Of a stretch of DNA of 64,000 bases, positions 35,017-42,995 are shown piece after piece. The translations under genes and the position numbers were made by a program. Below the pieces are notes generated by a model that worked only from the letters and a program-made list of their open reading frames with translations, did not search any database and was not told the DNA's origin. How positions within the stretch are numbered: position 1 is the first letter of the stretch; each line of letters starts with the position of its first letter. The stretch covers positions 1,116,001 to 1,180,000 of the forward strand of contig JAYQSP010000011.1 of NCBI GenBank assembly GCA_038146925.1. Direction: 5' to 3'. The DNA is from UBA830 sp038146925. Lineage in GTDB: Bacteria > Pseudomonadota > Alphaproteobacteria > MPNO01 > UBA830.

Positions 35017-35464
35017 CTTGATTTTCCGGTTGGGATTGTTTGATTTTGACGGGGAGCAGAACTGTTTTGCGCCACGAATCTCTGCATTCAAAAAGTAACA
35101 GCGGAATGAATATTTCTAACTTCTGTTGATTTTTTCTTAATTTGTGAGTTTTGCGTAGTCGCGGTAAGCGCGAGACGCCGCGCCATGAAAAACCCCCTCT
35201 CCGCGGGGGGAACGGAGAGGGACTGAACGTCGATCCGGCGTTTGGTTGGGGGATGCCCGATCTTGGCTGGTGTTTCACCGATCGTCTTTGTGAAACGTTC
35301 GATGCCCCTGACAATACGGGCGAGGTTTTAAGAACATTTTAGAATTGCTGGTTAATCGCGAGATGCGCCCGATTTTTTTAGTGCATGAAAAAACAGAAGT
35401 CCTCGCGTATTCGTCGTTAACGGCAAATTATATTGGCAGGAAGGACGGTCGGGATGAACGTCCT
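35017..35464. other. Intergenic region downstream of the aminobenzoate operon
   Basis: No convincing gene. The AT-rich part 35095-35160 follows the decayed region. A strong hairpin with T-run for the minus strand stands at 35188-35221 (separate entry). The remaining bases up to 35464 are the untranslated tail of the minus-strand operon. Confidence 0.45.
35188..35221 (-). terminator. Terminator hairpin of the minus-strand aminobenzoate operon
   Basis: CCCTCTCCG (35195-35203) pairs perfectly with CGGAGAGGG (35213-35221) around a nine-base loop. On the minus strand it is followed by TTTTT (35192-35188). It lies about 245 bases after the ligase stop, so it could end the operon running from 40503 to 35465. 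The CCCTCTCC arm also resembles dispersed intergenic repeats such as that near 53700. Confidence 0.55.
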
Positions 35465-37123
35465 TCACCCATCGGCCTGTTCCTGATCGCGTAGCCGGAA
35501 TCGTTGCAGCTTGCCGGTTTCCGTCTTCGGCAATTCGCTCACGAACTCTATTTCTCGCGGGTATTTGTATGGCGCGATCTCGTTTTTGACGTAATCCTGC
35601 AGAGCCTTGACAGTTTCTTCGTTCGCGCCAAAGCCATCCCGCAGCACTACGAACGCTTTGACGATGTTGGTGCGCTTTTCGTCCGGCTTTCCGATCACGG
35701 CGCATTCGGCGACCGCCTTGTGGTCGAGCAGGGCGTTTTCGACCTCCGGACCCGAGATGTTGTAGCCGGCGGATATGATCATGTCGTCGGCGCGGGCGAC
35801 GTATTTGAAATAGCCGTCCCCGTTCATTTCGTAGACGTCACCGGGATAGTTCCAGCCGTCTTTCACGTATACGCTCTGGCGCTCGTCGGCCAGATACCGA
35901 CATCCCGTCGGACCCTGAACGGCCAGCAGACCGGGCGTGTTCGGTGGCAGGTCGTTGCCGTCCTCGTCGACAATTTTGGCCCGGTATCCTGGGATTGCCC
36001 TGCCGGTAAACCCGGGACGCATGTCTTCGCGGCTGGCGGCGACGAAGATATGGATCATCTCCGTCGAACCCAGCCCGTCGACGATACGGAGGCCGGTAGC
36101 GTTGTAAAAAGCTTCCCAGGTCGCTTTCGGGAGGGTCTCGCCGGCGGACACGCATTTTTCCAGACTGGAGATGTTGTACTTGTCAGCCAGACCGGCAAGC
36201 TGGCGATACATGGTCGGCGCCGTGTAGAGGCCGGTGATCCTGTACTTCTCTATTGCCGCCATCATGTCTTCCGGACCCATCGGGCCGGGGAAAAACCGTG
36301 TCGAGGCGCCGAACCGCATGGGGAAACAGGTCAGCCCGCCCAGCCCGAACGTGAAGGCCAGCGGCGGTGTGCCGGTGAAGACGTCGTGCGGCTCCGCCAT
36401 TGCGAAAGACCGCGGAAAGCAGTCGGTCATTGCCATGACGTCGCGGTGAAAATGCATCGTCGCCTTGGGAGAACCCGTGGTCCCCGAAGTGAACGCGATC
36501 AGCGCGGTATCGTCGGCGGCGGTATCACAGTTCGGGAACCCAGCGGATCTGGTCGCGATCGCCCGATCGAGAGAGGCATCGCCATTGCCGACGGCCGTGA
36601 AATAAAGCGTTTCGGTGATTTCCGGCTTGCGCCGGCAGGTCTCTTCCATCTCCTCTGCCAGCGCGATATCGCACAGGGCATGGTGTATTTCCGCCTTCTC
36701 CACGATATAGACCAGTTCGCGTGCGCGCAGCAGCTGCATGGTGGTGACGCAGATGCCGCCGGCTTTCAGTACCGCGCACCAGCAGGCGACCAGCATGGGA
36801 TTGTTGGCGGATCGCAGCAGCACACGGTTGCCGGGCACCAGTCCATGATCTTCGACCAGGACTTTGGCGATCCGGTCGGCAATATCGCGCAGTTCGTTAT
36901 ACGTCCATGTCGTGTCTTCGTAATGCAGCACGGCATTGTCGCCGAAACCGGTTTCGCACATCCGGTCGAGCAGCTCGACACCCGCATTCATCCGGTCCGG
37001 ATAGGCCTGCAGGACGGGCAGGGTATCGAAATCGAAATCCGGCCACTGGTCCTTTGGCGGCAGATTGTCCGCCGCGAAGGTATCGACATGGGCGGTCGGT
37101 CCGCCCGGAAGATGCTTGCTCAT
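35465..37123 (-). CDS. 2-aminobenzoate-CoA ligase
   Basis: A 552-residue AMP-forming acyl-CoA synthetase that activates the aromatic acid to its CoA thioester. The opening (AHVDTFAADNLPPKDQWPDF) and PGNRVLLRSANNPMLVACW are typical of 2-aminobenzoate-CoA ligases. The ATP motif is FTSGTTGSPKATMHFH, the hinge region YNISGPEVENALLDH, and the catalytic Lys stands in KTETGKLQR near the C-terminus. It is the last gene of an operon with an acyl-CoA dehydrogenase four bases upstream. The partner enzyme acting on its product is encoded at 30706. Confidence 0.9.
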   Translation of the reverse strand: MSKHLPGGPTAHVDTFAADNLPPKDQWPDFDFDTLPVLQAYPDRMNAGVELLDRMCETGFGDNAVLHYEDTTWTYNELRDIADRIAKVLVEDHGLVPGNRVLLRSANNPMLVACWCAVLKAGGICVTTMQLLRARELVYIVEKAEIHHALCDIALAEEMEETCRRKPEITETLYFTAVGNGDASLDRAIATRSAGFPNCDTAADDTALIAFTSGTTGSPKATMHFHRDVMAMTDCFPRSFAMAEPHDVFTGTPPLAFTFGLGGLTCFPMRFGASTRFFPGPMGPEDMMAAIEKYRITGLYTAPTMYRQLAGLADKYNISSLEKCVSAGETLPKATWEAFYNATGLRIVDGLGSTEMIHIFVAASREDMRPGFTGRAIPGYRAKIVDEDGNDLPPNTPGLLAVQGPTGCRYLADERQSVYVKDGWNYPGDVYEMNGDGYFKYVARADDMIISAGYNISGPEVENALLDHKAVAECAVIGKPDEKRTNIVKAFVVLRDGFGANEETVKALQDYVKNEIAPYKYPREIEFVSELPKTETGKLQRFRLRDQEQADG

Positions 37124-37127
37124 GATC

Positions 37128-38336
37128 CTATTCTGCCGCCTTTGCGGCTTCCTCTGCTTCCGCCGCCGACAGCGCTTCGCCGGCGATGATCAGTTTCTGG
37201 ATTTCGCTGGTGCCTTCGTAGATGCGGAGCGCGCGGATTTCACGGTACAGCCGTTCGACCGTCGATCCGACGACGACCCCCATGCCGCCCCAGATCTGGA
37301 CAGCCTGGTCGATCACTTCCTGAGCCATCTCGGTGGCGTAAAGCTTGGCCATCGCGGCCTCCCGGGTGACGCGACCACCCTGCGTGTCCTTCGTCCAGGC
37401 GGAGCGGTAGACCAGCAGCGCTGCGACATCGATCTTCAACGCGCCATCGGCCAGTTTTTCCTGGATCAGCTGATAATCCGCGATCGGCTTGCCGAAGGAC
37501 ATCCGTCTCTGAGCCTGTGCCATGGCTTCGTCGTGGGCGCGGCGGGCGAAACCCAGCGCCGCCGCACCGACGGTTGACCGGAACACGTCCAGCGAAGACA
37601 TCGCGATCTTGAACCCGTCGCCCGGATTGCCGAGCAGGTTGACCGCCGGCACCCGACAGTCGGTGAACTGCAGCCGGCCCAGAGGGTGCGGCGCGATTAC
37701 ATCAAACCGTTCCGTCACCTCGAACCCCGGCAGGTCTGCATCGACGACAAGCGCCGACAGGCCCTTGGCGCCGGGGGCATCTTCGGTCCGGCAGAACACC
37801 ACATACTGATCCGCGAGGCCGCCATTCGAGATCAGGGTCTTCGCGCCGTTGAGGATGTAATGATCCCCGTCCAGCCGCGCATTTGTCGTCATCGCGGCAA
37901 CGTCGGATCCTGAATCAATCTCCGACAGTGCGAATGCGGCAATGCGCTTGCCCGTGGCTACCTCCGGCAGATATTTGCTGCGGATTTCCTCTGAGCCGAA
38001 GAGCGAGATCGGGCCTGAACCAAGCCCCTGCATCACGAACGAGAAATCCGCCATGCCGGAATATTGCGCCAGCGTTTCCCGCATCAGGCACAGGGCGCGA
38101 ACATCCAGCGTCTCGTATTTGCCACCCCACGGCGCGGGGACCGAATACTGCAGCCAGCCGCCCGCGGCGAGGCGTTTCACCAGTTCGCGCGCCAGGGCGT
38201 CGAGGCCCTCTTCGTCGTCTGGTTCCTCGTCCGACAGGGGGGCGATTTCGCGATCCGCCCAGACGCGGAAATCGCGCGCGAGTTCGCGGTGCGATTCGTC
38301 AAGAAACGGCCAGTTAAGGTAGGTCTGTTCGGGCAA
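37128..38336 (-). CDS. Acyl-CoA dehydrogenase
   Basis: A 402-residue FAD-dependent acyl-CoA dehydrogenase. FAD and substrate motifs include AFALSEIDSGSDVAAM and YILNGAKTLISNGG, and IYEGTSEIQKLIIAGEAL carries the catalytic-base region near the C-terminus. It lies four bases upstream of the ligase gene and three bases downstream of the hydratase gene. It probably oxidises an alicyclic or ring-opened CoA intermediate of aminobenzoate breakdown; the exact step is not known from sequence. Confidence 0.9.
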   Translation of the reverse strand: MPEQTYLNWPFLDESHRELARDFRVWADREIAPLSDEEPDDEEGLDALARELVKRLAAGGWLQYSVPAPWGGKYETLDVRALCLMRETLAQYSGMADFSFVMQGLGSGPISLFGSEEIRSKYLPEVATGKRIAAFALSEIDSGSDVAAMTTNARLDGDHYILNGAKTLISNGGLADQYVVFCRTEDAPGAKGLSALVVDADLPGFEVTERFDVIAPHPLGRLQFTDCRVPAVNLLGNPGDGFKIAMSSLDVFRSTVGAAALGFARRAHDEAMAQAQRRMSFGKPIADYQLIQEKLADGALKIDVAALLVYRSAWTKDTQGGRVTREAAMAKLYATEMAQEVIDQAVQIWGGMGVVVGSTVERLYREIRALRIYEGTSEIQKLIIAGEALSAAEAEEAAKAAE

Positions 38337-38339
38337 GGC

Positions 38340-39158
38340 TCAGTCTCCTTGAAAGACGGGTTTCTGCTTTGCGACGAAGGCGTCGTAGGCGCGCTGGAAA
38401 TCCTCGGTCTGCATGCAGATGGCCTGAGCCTCGGCTTCCGACGTGATGGCGTCCTCGACGCTCATGTTCCATTCCATGTGTAGCTGGCGCTTGGTGATGC
38501 CGTGCGCAAACGTCGGGCCGTCGGCGAGACGGGCCGCCTGTTTCTGTGCATCGTCCAGCGTTTCCCCCGCGACCGACAGGCCATTGAAGAACCCCCAGTT
38601 ATAGGCTTCCTCGCCGGACATGGAGCGGCCCGTATACAACAGTTCCGACGCGCGTCCCTGGCCGATGATGCGGGGAAGAATGGAACAGGCTCCCATGTCG
38701 CATCCGGCCAGGCCGACCCGGGTAAACAGAAAGGCGATCTTTGCATCGGCCGTGCCGTAGCGGAGGTCGGATCCCATGGCGAGAATGGCGCCCGCGCCGG
38801 CGCACACGCCTTCGACGGCGGCGACGATCGGTTGTGGGCAGGTACGCATCGCCTTGACCACGTCGCCGGTCATTTCAGTGAATCGCAGCAGATCTTTCAT
38901 ATCCATGTCGAGTAGCGGGCCGATGATCTCGTGTACGTCCCCGCCGGAACAGAAATTGCCGCCGGCGCCGGTTATCACGACCGTCTTGACGTCATCCACG
39001 TGCTGCAGCGTGCGGAACGTGTCGCGAAGTTCCGCGTATGAATCGAACGTCAGCGGGTTCTTGCGTTCCGGCCGGTTGATGGTGATGGTCGCGACTTTGC
39101 CGTCTATGCTCCACGCGAAATGTTCGGGGGCGAGGTCCGCTCCACTGATCTCTTTCAT
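38340..39158 (-). CDS. Enoyl-CoA hydratase/isomerase family protein
   Basis: A 272-residue crotonase-fold protein. The oxyanion loops are GGNFCSGGDVHEI and VCAGAGAILAMGSDLRYG. The usual first catalytic Glu position lies in FLFTRVGLAGCDMGA, where the typical Glu is not obvious, so hydration of a plain enoyl-CoA is uncertain and ring cleavage or isomerisation is possible. Its ATG overlaps the MarR stop (ATGA), so it is translationally coupled inside the aminobenzoate operon. Confidence 0.88.
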   Translation of the reverse strand: MKEISGADLAPEHFAWSIDGKVATITINRPERKNPLTFDSYAELRDTFRTLQHVDDVKTVVITGAGGNFCSGGDVHEIIGPLLDMDMKDLLRFTEMTGDVVKAMRTCPQPIVAAVEGVCAGAGAILAMGSDLRYGTADAKIAFLFTRVGLAGCDMGACSILPRIIGQGRASELLYTGRSMSGEEAYNWGFFNGLSVAGETLDDAQKQAARLADGPTFAHGITKRQLHMEWNMSVEDAITSEAEAQAICMQTEDFQRAYDAFVAKQKPVFQGD

Positions 39159-39673
39159 TCGACTGCCTCCAGGCTTTTTTCTTGTTCGGCGGCAAGGATC
39201 GATACCTTCAGCCGCGCCAGCAAATCATAAAGATTGTTGATTTCATCGGTCGTCAACCCGGCCATCATGTCGCCGACCCAGGCACGATGATTTTCGGCCA
39301 TCTCGGCGAATGATTTCGCGCCTTTTGTCGTCAGGCTTACCATCTGGACGCGCCGGTCATCGGGCGAAGGCGTCCGGTCGACCATTCCTTCGCGCGCGAG
39401 ACGATCGATCAGGCCTGTGACGTTGCCGTTCGACACCATGAGCCGCTTTGACAGTTCGCCCATGGACATCGGTCCATCGTGGCGTTCGAGCTGTGCCAGG
39501 ATGTCGAAGCGGGGCAGGGTAGTGTCGGCGGTTTGCTTCAGCCGCGTGCGGACTTCAGCGTCCAGAAGGTTGTTGCAGGTCAGTAGGCGCAGCCACACGC
39601 GCAGTTCCATGCCGTCCTGCGTCTGCACGCCGGATTCGTAATCGTGTCGTTCGGTTCCACAACCGATGGCCAT
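39155..39673 (-). CDS. MarR-family regulator of the aminobenzoate cluster
   Basis: A 172-residue regulator with the winged-helix core MSMGELSKRLMVSNGNVTGL and the wing EGMVDRTPSPDDRRVQMVSL. The open frame continues upstream, but that part is the SDR gene read out of frame. The ATG at 39671-39673 overlaps the SDR stop as ATGA, and its own stop overlaps the hydratase start in the same way. A regulator nested inside its target operon will be autoregulated. The two TTTTAAGCTTAAAA-type palindromes at 30654 and 40531 are its probable binding sites; the ligand is probably an aryl-CoA or aryl acid. Confidence 0.88.
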   Translation of the reverse strand: MAIGCGTERHDYESGVQTQDGMELRVWLRLLTCNNLLDAEVRTRLKQTADTTLPRFDILAQLERHDGPMSMGELSKRLMVSNGNVTGLIDRLAREGMVDRTPSPDDRRVQMVSLTTKGAKSFAEMAENHRAWVGDMMAGLTTDEINNLYDLLARLKVSILAAEQEKSLEAVE

Positions 39674-40503
39674 CACATTACCTCTCCACCGGCTACTGGA
39701 ATCGCCTGACCCGTAATCGCCGCCGACGCGGGCAAAGCAAGCCAGGCGACGGTCTCGGCGACTTCCCAGGGTTGGACCAGGCGGCCCTGCGGGTTGGACG
39801 AAGCCAGTTCGGCGCGGGCGTCTTCTGCGGTACGTCCGGTTTTCGCTACGATATTGTCGATGGTGTCGCGCACGAGGTCGGTTTCCGTGTACCCCGGACA
39901 GACCGCGTTTACGGTGATGCCCTTGGTGGCGGTTTCCAGCGCAAGAGACCGTGTGAGGCCGACGACGCCGTGTTTGGCGGCGCAATAGGCGGACACGTAC
40001 CCGTAGCCGGTCAGTCCCGCGGTCGAGGCGACATTGATGATGCGTCCATATCCGGCATCGAGCATGCCGCCCAGTGCGGCTTGCGTGCAGACGAACGTAC
40101 CGGTCAGGTTAACGCCGATCATGAAATCCCAGAGTTCCTGATCCATCTTGTGAAACGGTGCACTTTTCCCCGAGCCTGCATTGTTGACCAGGATCGAGAC
40201 CGGGCCGTTGGCGGCCGCCGCGGTGGTGAACGCGGCGGAGACGATGCCGGCATCGGAGACGTCGGCGGTTTCGACATGGACCTTGACGGCAGAGGCGCCC
40301 GAAATTTCACCGGCGCGTTCGTCCAACCCGTCGCGATTCCGGCCGATAAGGGTCAGATCCGCGCCCAGACGGCCCAATGTTTCTGCGATCGCGGCGCCGA
40401 TGCCACGGGTTGCGCCCGTAACCAGCGCATGCTGTCCGAGGAGCGGTCTGCCAGTGATTTTGCCTTCTGGCGCCTTTTCGTAGGAAGAGTTGATGGCGTG
40501 CAT
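39673..40503 (-). CDS. SDR-family 3-hydroxyacyl-CoA dehydrogenase-like protein
   Basis: A 276-residue short-chain dehydrogenase with TGATRGIGAAIAETLG, NNAGSGKS, Ser in VASTAGLTGYG and catalytic YCAAK. It ends in AITGQAIPVAGGEVM. It is the first gene of the minus-strand operon, about 30 bases after the shared palindrome. A 3-hydroxyacyl-CoA dehydrogenase step on a ring or ring-opened intermediate is the likely role given hydratase and dehydrogenase neighbours. Confidence 0.88.
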   Translation of the reverse strand: MHAINSSYEKAPEGKITGRPLLGQHALVTGATRGIGAAIAETLGRLGADLTLIGRNRDGLDERAGEISGASAVKVHVETADVSDAGIVSAAFTTAAAANGPVSILVNNAGSGKSAPFHKMDQELWDFMIGVNLTGTFVCTQAALGGMLDAGYGRIINVASTAGLTGYGYVSAYCAAKHGVVGLTRSLALETATKGITVNAVCPGYTETDLVRDTIDNIVAKTGRTAEDARAELASSNPQGRLVQPWEVAETVAWLALPASAAITGQAIPVAGGEVM

Positions 40504-40530
40504 CCTTCAGGGAAATATTGATCTGAAAAT

Positions 40531-40550
40531 ATTTTAAGCTTAAAACAATT
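40531..40550. promoter_or_regulatory. Candidate operator ATTTTAAGCTTAAAACAATT
   Basis: Contains the perfect 14-base palindrome TTTTAAGCTTAAAA (40532-40545), centred between the divergent SDR operon (start 40503) and the RidA gene (start 40591). It is placed to control both. It matches the site at 30654-30673 in 18 of 20 positions. Confidence 0.7.
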
Positions 40551-40590
40551 GGCTATATCCCGCAAGCGATGTTCTCAGGAAAGGAACCCC

Positions 40591-40983
40591 ATGAAGCAAC
40601 TGAATCCCCCCGGCTGGAACCGCCCCAAAGGGTATTCCAACGGTATCGCGGCGGAGGGCCGCTTCGTATTCGTCGCAGGCATGGTTGGCTGGAATGCTCA
40701 GGAAAACTTCGAGTCGAATGATTTCGTCGATCAGTTCCGCAAAGCGCTGGAGAATACGGTCGCCGTGTTGAGTGAAGGTGGTGCCTCGCCGGAGCATATC
40801 TGCCGCATGACAATGTATTTTACTGACAAGCAGGAATACCTGTCCCGCCTGTCGGAGGTCGGTCAGGCGTATCGCGACGTTATCGGCAAGAATTTTCCCA
40901 CAATGGCGGCGGTGCAGGTGGTCGCCTTGATGGAAGACGAAGCCAAGGTCGAAATCGAGACAACGGCGATCGTCCCGGTTTAG
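40591..40983 (+). CDS. RidA-family protein of the aminobenzoate locus, lacking Arg105
   Basis: A 130-residue YjgF/YER057c/UK114 fold protein, started at ATG 40591 after CAGGAAAGGAACC. The usual imine-deaminase Arg105, found in RidA as PARSCVEV, is replaced: here the segment reads PTMAAVQV with Met105. The Arg is needed for classical 2-aminoacrylate deamination, so this protein belongs to an Arg-less subgroup. Its shared promoter region with the SDR operon and the amino group left on the dearomatised intermediate suggest a role in handling that enamine. Stop codon is TAG. Confidence 0.85.
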   Translation: MKQLNPPGWNRPKGYSNGIAAEGRFVFVAGMVGWNAQENFESNDFVDQFRKALENTVAVLSEGGASPEHICRMTMYFTDKQEYLSRLSEVGQAYRDVIGKNFPTMAAVQVVALMEDEAKVEIETTAIVPV

Positions 40984-40999
40984 TGGGGGGCGAAGCCGG

Positions 41000-41644
41000 C
41001 TACGGCAAGAACCGCCGGTTCAGCTCCTGATACAACGCCTCGATCTCCGCCGCCGCTTTACTGCGGGGCTCGGTCTCGCCCACCGTGAGACCGCGCCCGA
41101 TGCTGACGGCAAACGCGACGCGGTTGCCCAGCCGGGTTTTGGCGATGTCGCCATAAAGATTTTTTGCGGCGTCGGCGATTTCAACTGTCAGGTTGGCGCG
41201 CGGCGGCACACGGTTCAATACCAGCACTGCAGGCACGTTCTCGGCGGCGGCCATATCGAGGGTCGATTGGGTCGCCCACAAGTCGATCGGGGTCGGCTGC
41301 ACCGGCACGACGACCAGAGACGCCGCTGCAATGGCGGGGCGCGCCTCCTGTTCGGCGTTGGGCGGCGTGTCAACGATGACGTAGTCGTGATTTCGGGCGA
41401 GGCGTTCGGCTTCCCGCCGCGCGCCCCAGGCGCTGGCTGTCCGGAACTCGAAGCCGGCCTGGTCGTCGCCAAGAATATTCTCCCGGGCCTCCAGCCAGTT
41501 GCCGATGCTGCCTTGCGGGTCGACATCGATCAGCGCCACGTTGCCGCCGTCGGACACGCCAAAGCTGACCGCGAGATGCGCCGCCAGCGTGGTTTTCCCG
41601 GCGCCGCCTTTCTGCTGCGCCACTGCAATGATTTTTCCGGCCAT
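41000..41644 (-). CDS. Orphan ParA/MinD-type ATPase
   Basis: A 214-residue deviant Walker-type ATPase. The P-loop is AVAQQKGGAGKTT, switch I VDPQGSIGNW, and switch II VIVDTPPNAEQEAR. No ParB or origin-like repeat is adjacent, so it is not an obvious partition locus. Related orphan ParA proteins position protein clusters or other cargo in the cell. It converges with the RidA gene, 16 bases apart. Confidence 0.88.
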   Translation of the reverse strand: MAGKIIAVAQQKGGAGKTTLAAHLAVSFGVSDGGNVALIDVDPQGSIGNWLEARENILGDDQAGFEFRTASAWGARREAERLARNHDYVIVDTPPNAEQEARPAIAAASLVVVPVQPTPIDLWATQSTLDMAAAENVPAVLVLNRVPPRANLTVEIADAAKNLYGDIAKTRLGNRVAFAVSIGRGLTVGETEPRSKAAAEIEALYQELNRRFLP

Positions 41645-41844
41645 CCGCCTGTTCCGCGTTGGCTCGACTACGGGACCCGCTTGTTTAACCGGTTGTTCCA
41701 GCCTGTCCCGACTATAAACCGCCGATCACGCACGACAACCCTGAGCAAGAGCTCCGGCAGGATGAAACAGGTGACAGACGCGCCTGATCCTGAAAAACTT
41801 GGATGGCTATTTTCCCGCTCTCACTGCTACCGCGAAGGACGTTC

Positions 41845-42330
41845 ATGGAAGCCTGGTTTGCCAAATCCATCCTTGCGACGATCTGTATTGTGCCGTCGTT
41901 TATCGCTATTCCGTTCATCAAGTTTCGTTACGGGGTCGATCCCCTGGTGTTCCTGGCCTGGTATTTCGCTGCGACGGCGGTCAGCATCGTTGTGTATCTG
42001 TTGCTGAGCGGTCGGGGCGGGGAGATCGTACCGCCAGCGTCGGTACTGATTACCATTCTCCTGATCGGCGCCATTTTCGGCGCGCTGGCGAACGGGGCGC
42101 TGTTTCAGGCCATCGGTCTGGCCCCCAATCCGGGACTGCCGCCGGTCATGTATGCGACGTCCAGCATGATCGTGTTTTTTCTGTCGGTCGCGCTGGCGAG
42201 CAGTTTTCCGGCGCTGTTCAAGCCGGTGGTCGCCGATCTGGGCCGCGTCGCGGGGATCGTGCTCATTCTGACTGGTCTGTTTCTGCTGGCGGGCGGGAAG
42301 TTTTCCAGTCTTTTCCGAAGCGGCTGGTAG
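41845..42330 (+). CDS. Small EamA-like membrane protein
   Basis: A 161-residue membrane protein started at ATG 41845 (MEAWFAKSILATICIVPSF), which follows AAGGA at good spacing. It has about five hydrophobic helices and resembles a single EamA/DMT half (LLIGAIFGALANGALFQAIG and a final GIVLILTGLFLLAGGKFSS). Such half-size proteins usually dimerise to form a small-molecule transporter. The substrate is unknown. Confidence 0.7.
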   Translation: MEAWFAKSILATICIVPSFIAIPFIKFRYGVDPLVFLAWYFAATAVSIVVYLLLSGRGGEIVPPASVLITILLIGAIFGALANGALFQAIGLAPNPGLPPVMYATSSMIVFFLSVALASSFPALFKPVVADLGRVAGIVLILTGLFLLAGGKFSSLFRSGW

Positions 42331-42404
42331 TGGACAAACTGCGCATCTCACCACATGTTTACGCCTGAATTTGGACGCCGTTGACCAAAGCAGGAGACTT
42401 ACCG

Positions 42405-42914
42405 ATGACAACCGAACGTGCCGTACTCGCCGGGGGCTGTTTCTGGGGCATGCAGGATCTGATCCGCAAACTGCCGGGCGTTGAATCGACCCGGGTCGGG
42501 TATACCGGCGGCGACGTGCCCAATGCGACGTACCGCAATCACGGCATGCATGCCGAGGGCATCGAGATTATTTACGATCCGGAGCAGGTCACCTATCGAG
42601 ACCTGCTGGAATTCTTCTTTCAGATTCACGATCCGACGACGCCCAACCGCCAGGGTAACGACATGGGGCCAAGCTATCGCTCCGCGATCTACTATGTGGA
42701 CGATATCCAGAAAAAAGTCGCGGAAGACACTATCGCGGACGTCAATGCCTCGGGCCTGTGGCCCGGCAAGGTGGTCACCGAAATCGAACCGGTCGGCGAT
42801 TTCTGGGAAGCCGAACCGGAACACCAAGATTACCTGGAACGGATCCCCAACGGCTATACCTGCCACTTCATTCGCCCGAACTGGAAGCTGCCGCGGCGGG
42901 AGGCGGCGGAGTAG
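42405..42914 (+). CDS. msrA: Peptide methionine (S)-S-oxide reductase MsrA
   Basis: A 169-residue enzyme repairing oxidised methionine. The catalytic Cys12 lies in GGCFWG, followed by VGYTGGDVPNATYRNHGMHAE, where GCFWG-x-YxGG geometry is typical, and FFFQIHDPTTPNRQGNDMGP. The ATG at 42405 follows AGCAGGAG. A resolving Cys may be the one in GYTCHF near the end. It is a stand-alone housekeeping gene within the catabolic region. Confidence 0.93.
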   Translation: MTTERAVLAGGCFWGMQDLIRKLPGVESTRVGYTGGDVPNATYRNHGMHAEGIEIIYDPEQVTYRDLLEFFFQIHDPTTPNRQGNDMGPSYRSAIYYVDDIQKKVAEDTIADVNASGLWPGKVVTEIEPVGDFWEAEPEHQDYLERIPNGYTCHFIRPNWKLPRREAAE

Positions 42915-42995
42915 AGAGGAGCCTTGCAGTTGTTTCCTGTCTGGTCTGCACTCTCCGGATAGACGCGTTGAACGGATTCCGGCAAAATCCGGCTT

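Noticed and set aside
34994..35314. 106-codon minus-strand frame in the 35 kb gap
   Set aside because: Its residues lie across a terminator hairpin and an AT-rich spacer, with no protein-like pattern.
35504..37189. 561-codon plus-strand frame opposite the CoA ligase
   Set aside because: The minus strand carries all ligase motifs; the plus frame has no family features.
39674..39985. N-terminal extension of the MarR protein
   Set aside because: This is the SDR gene read in another frame; the ATG overlapping the SDR stop gives a normal MarR length.
41000..41644. Plasmid partition locus
   Set aside because: No ParB gene, iteron or centromere-like repeat is adjacent, and surrounding genes are chromosomal in character.
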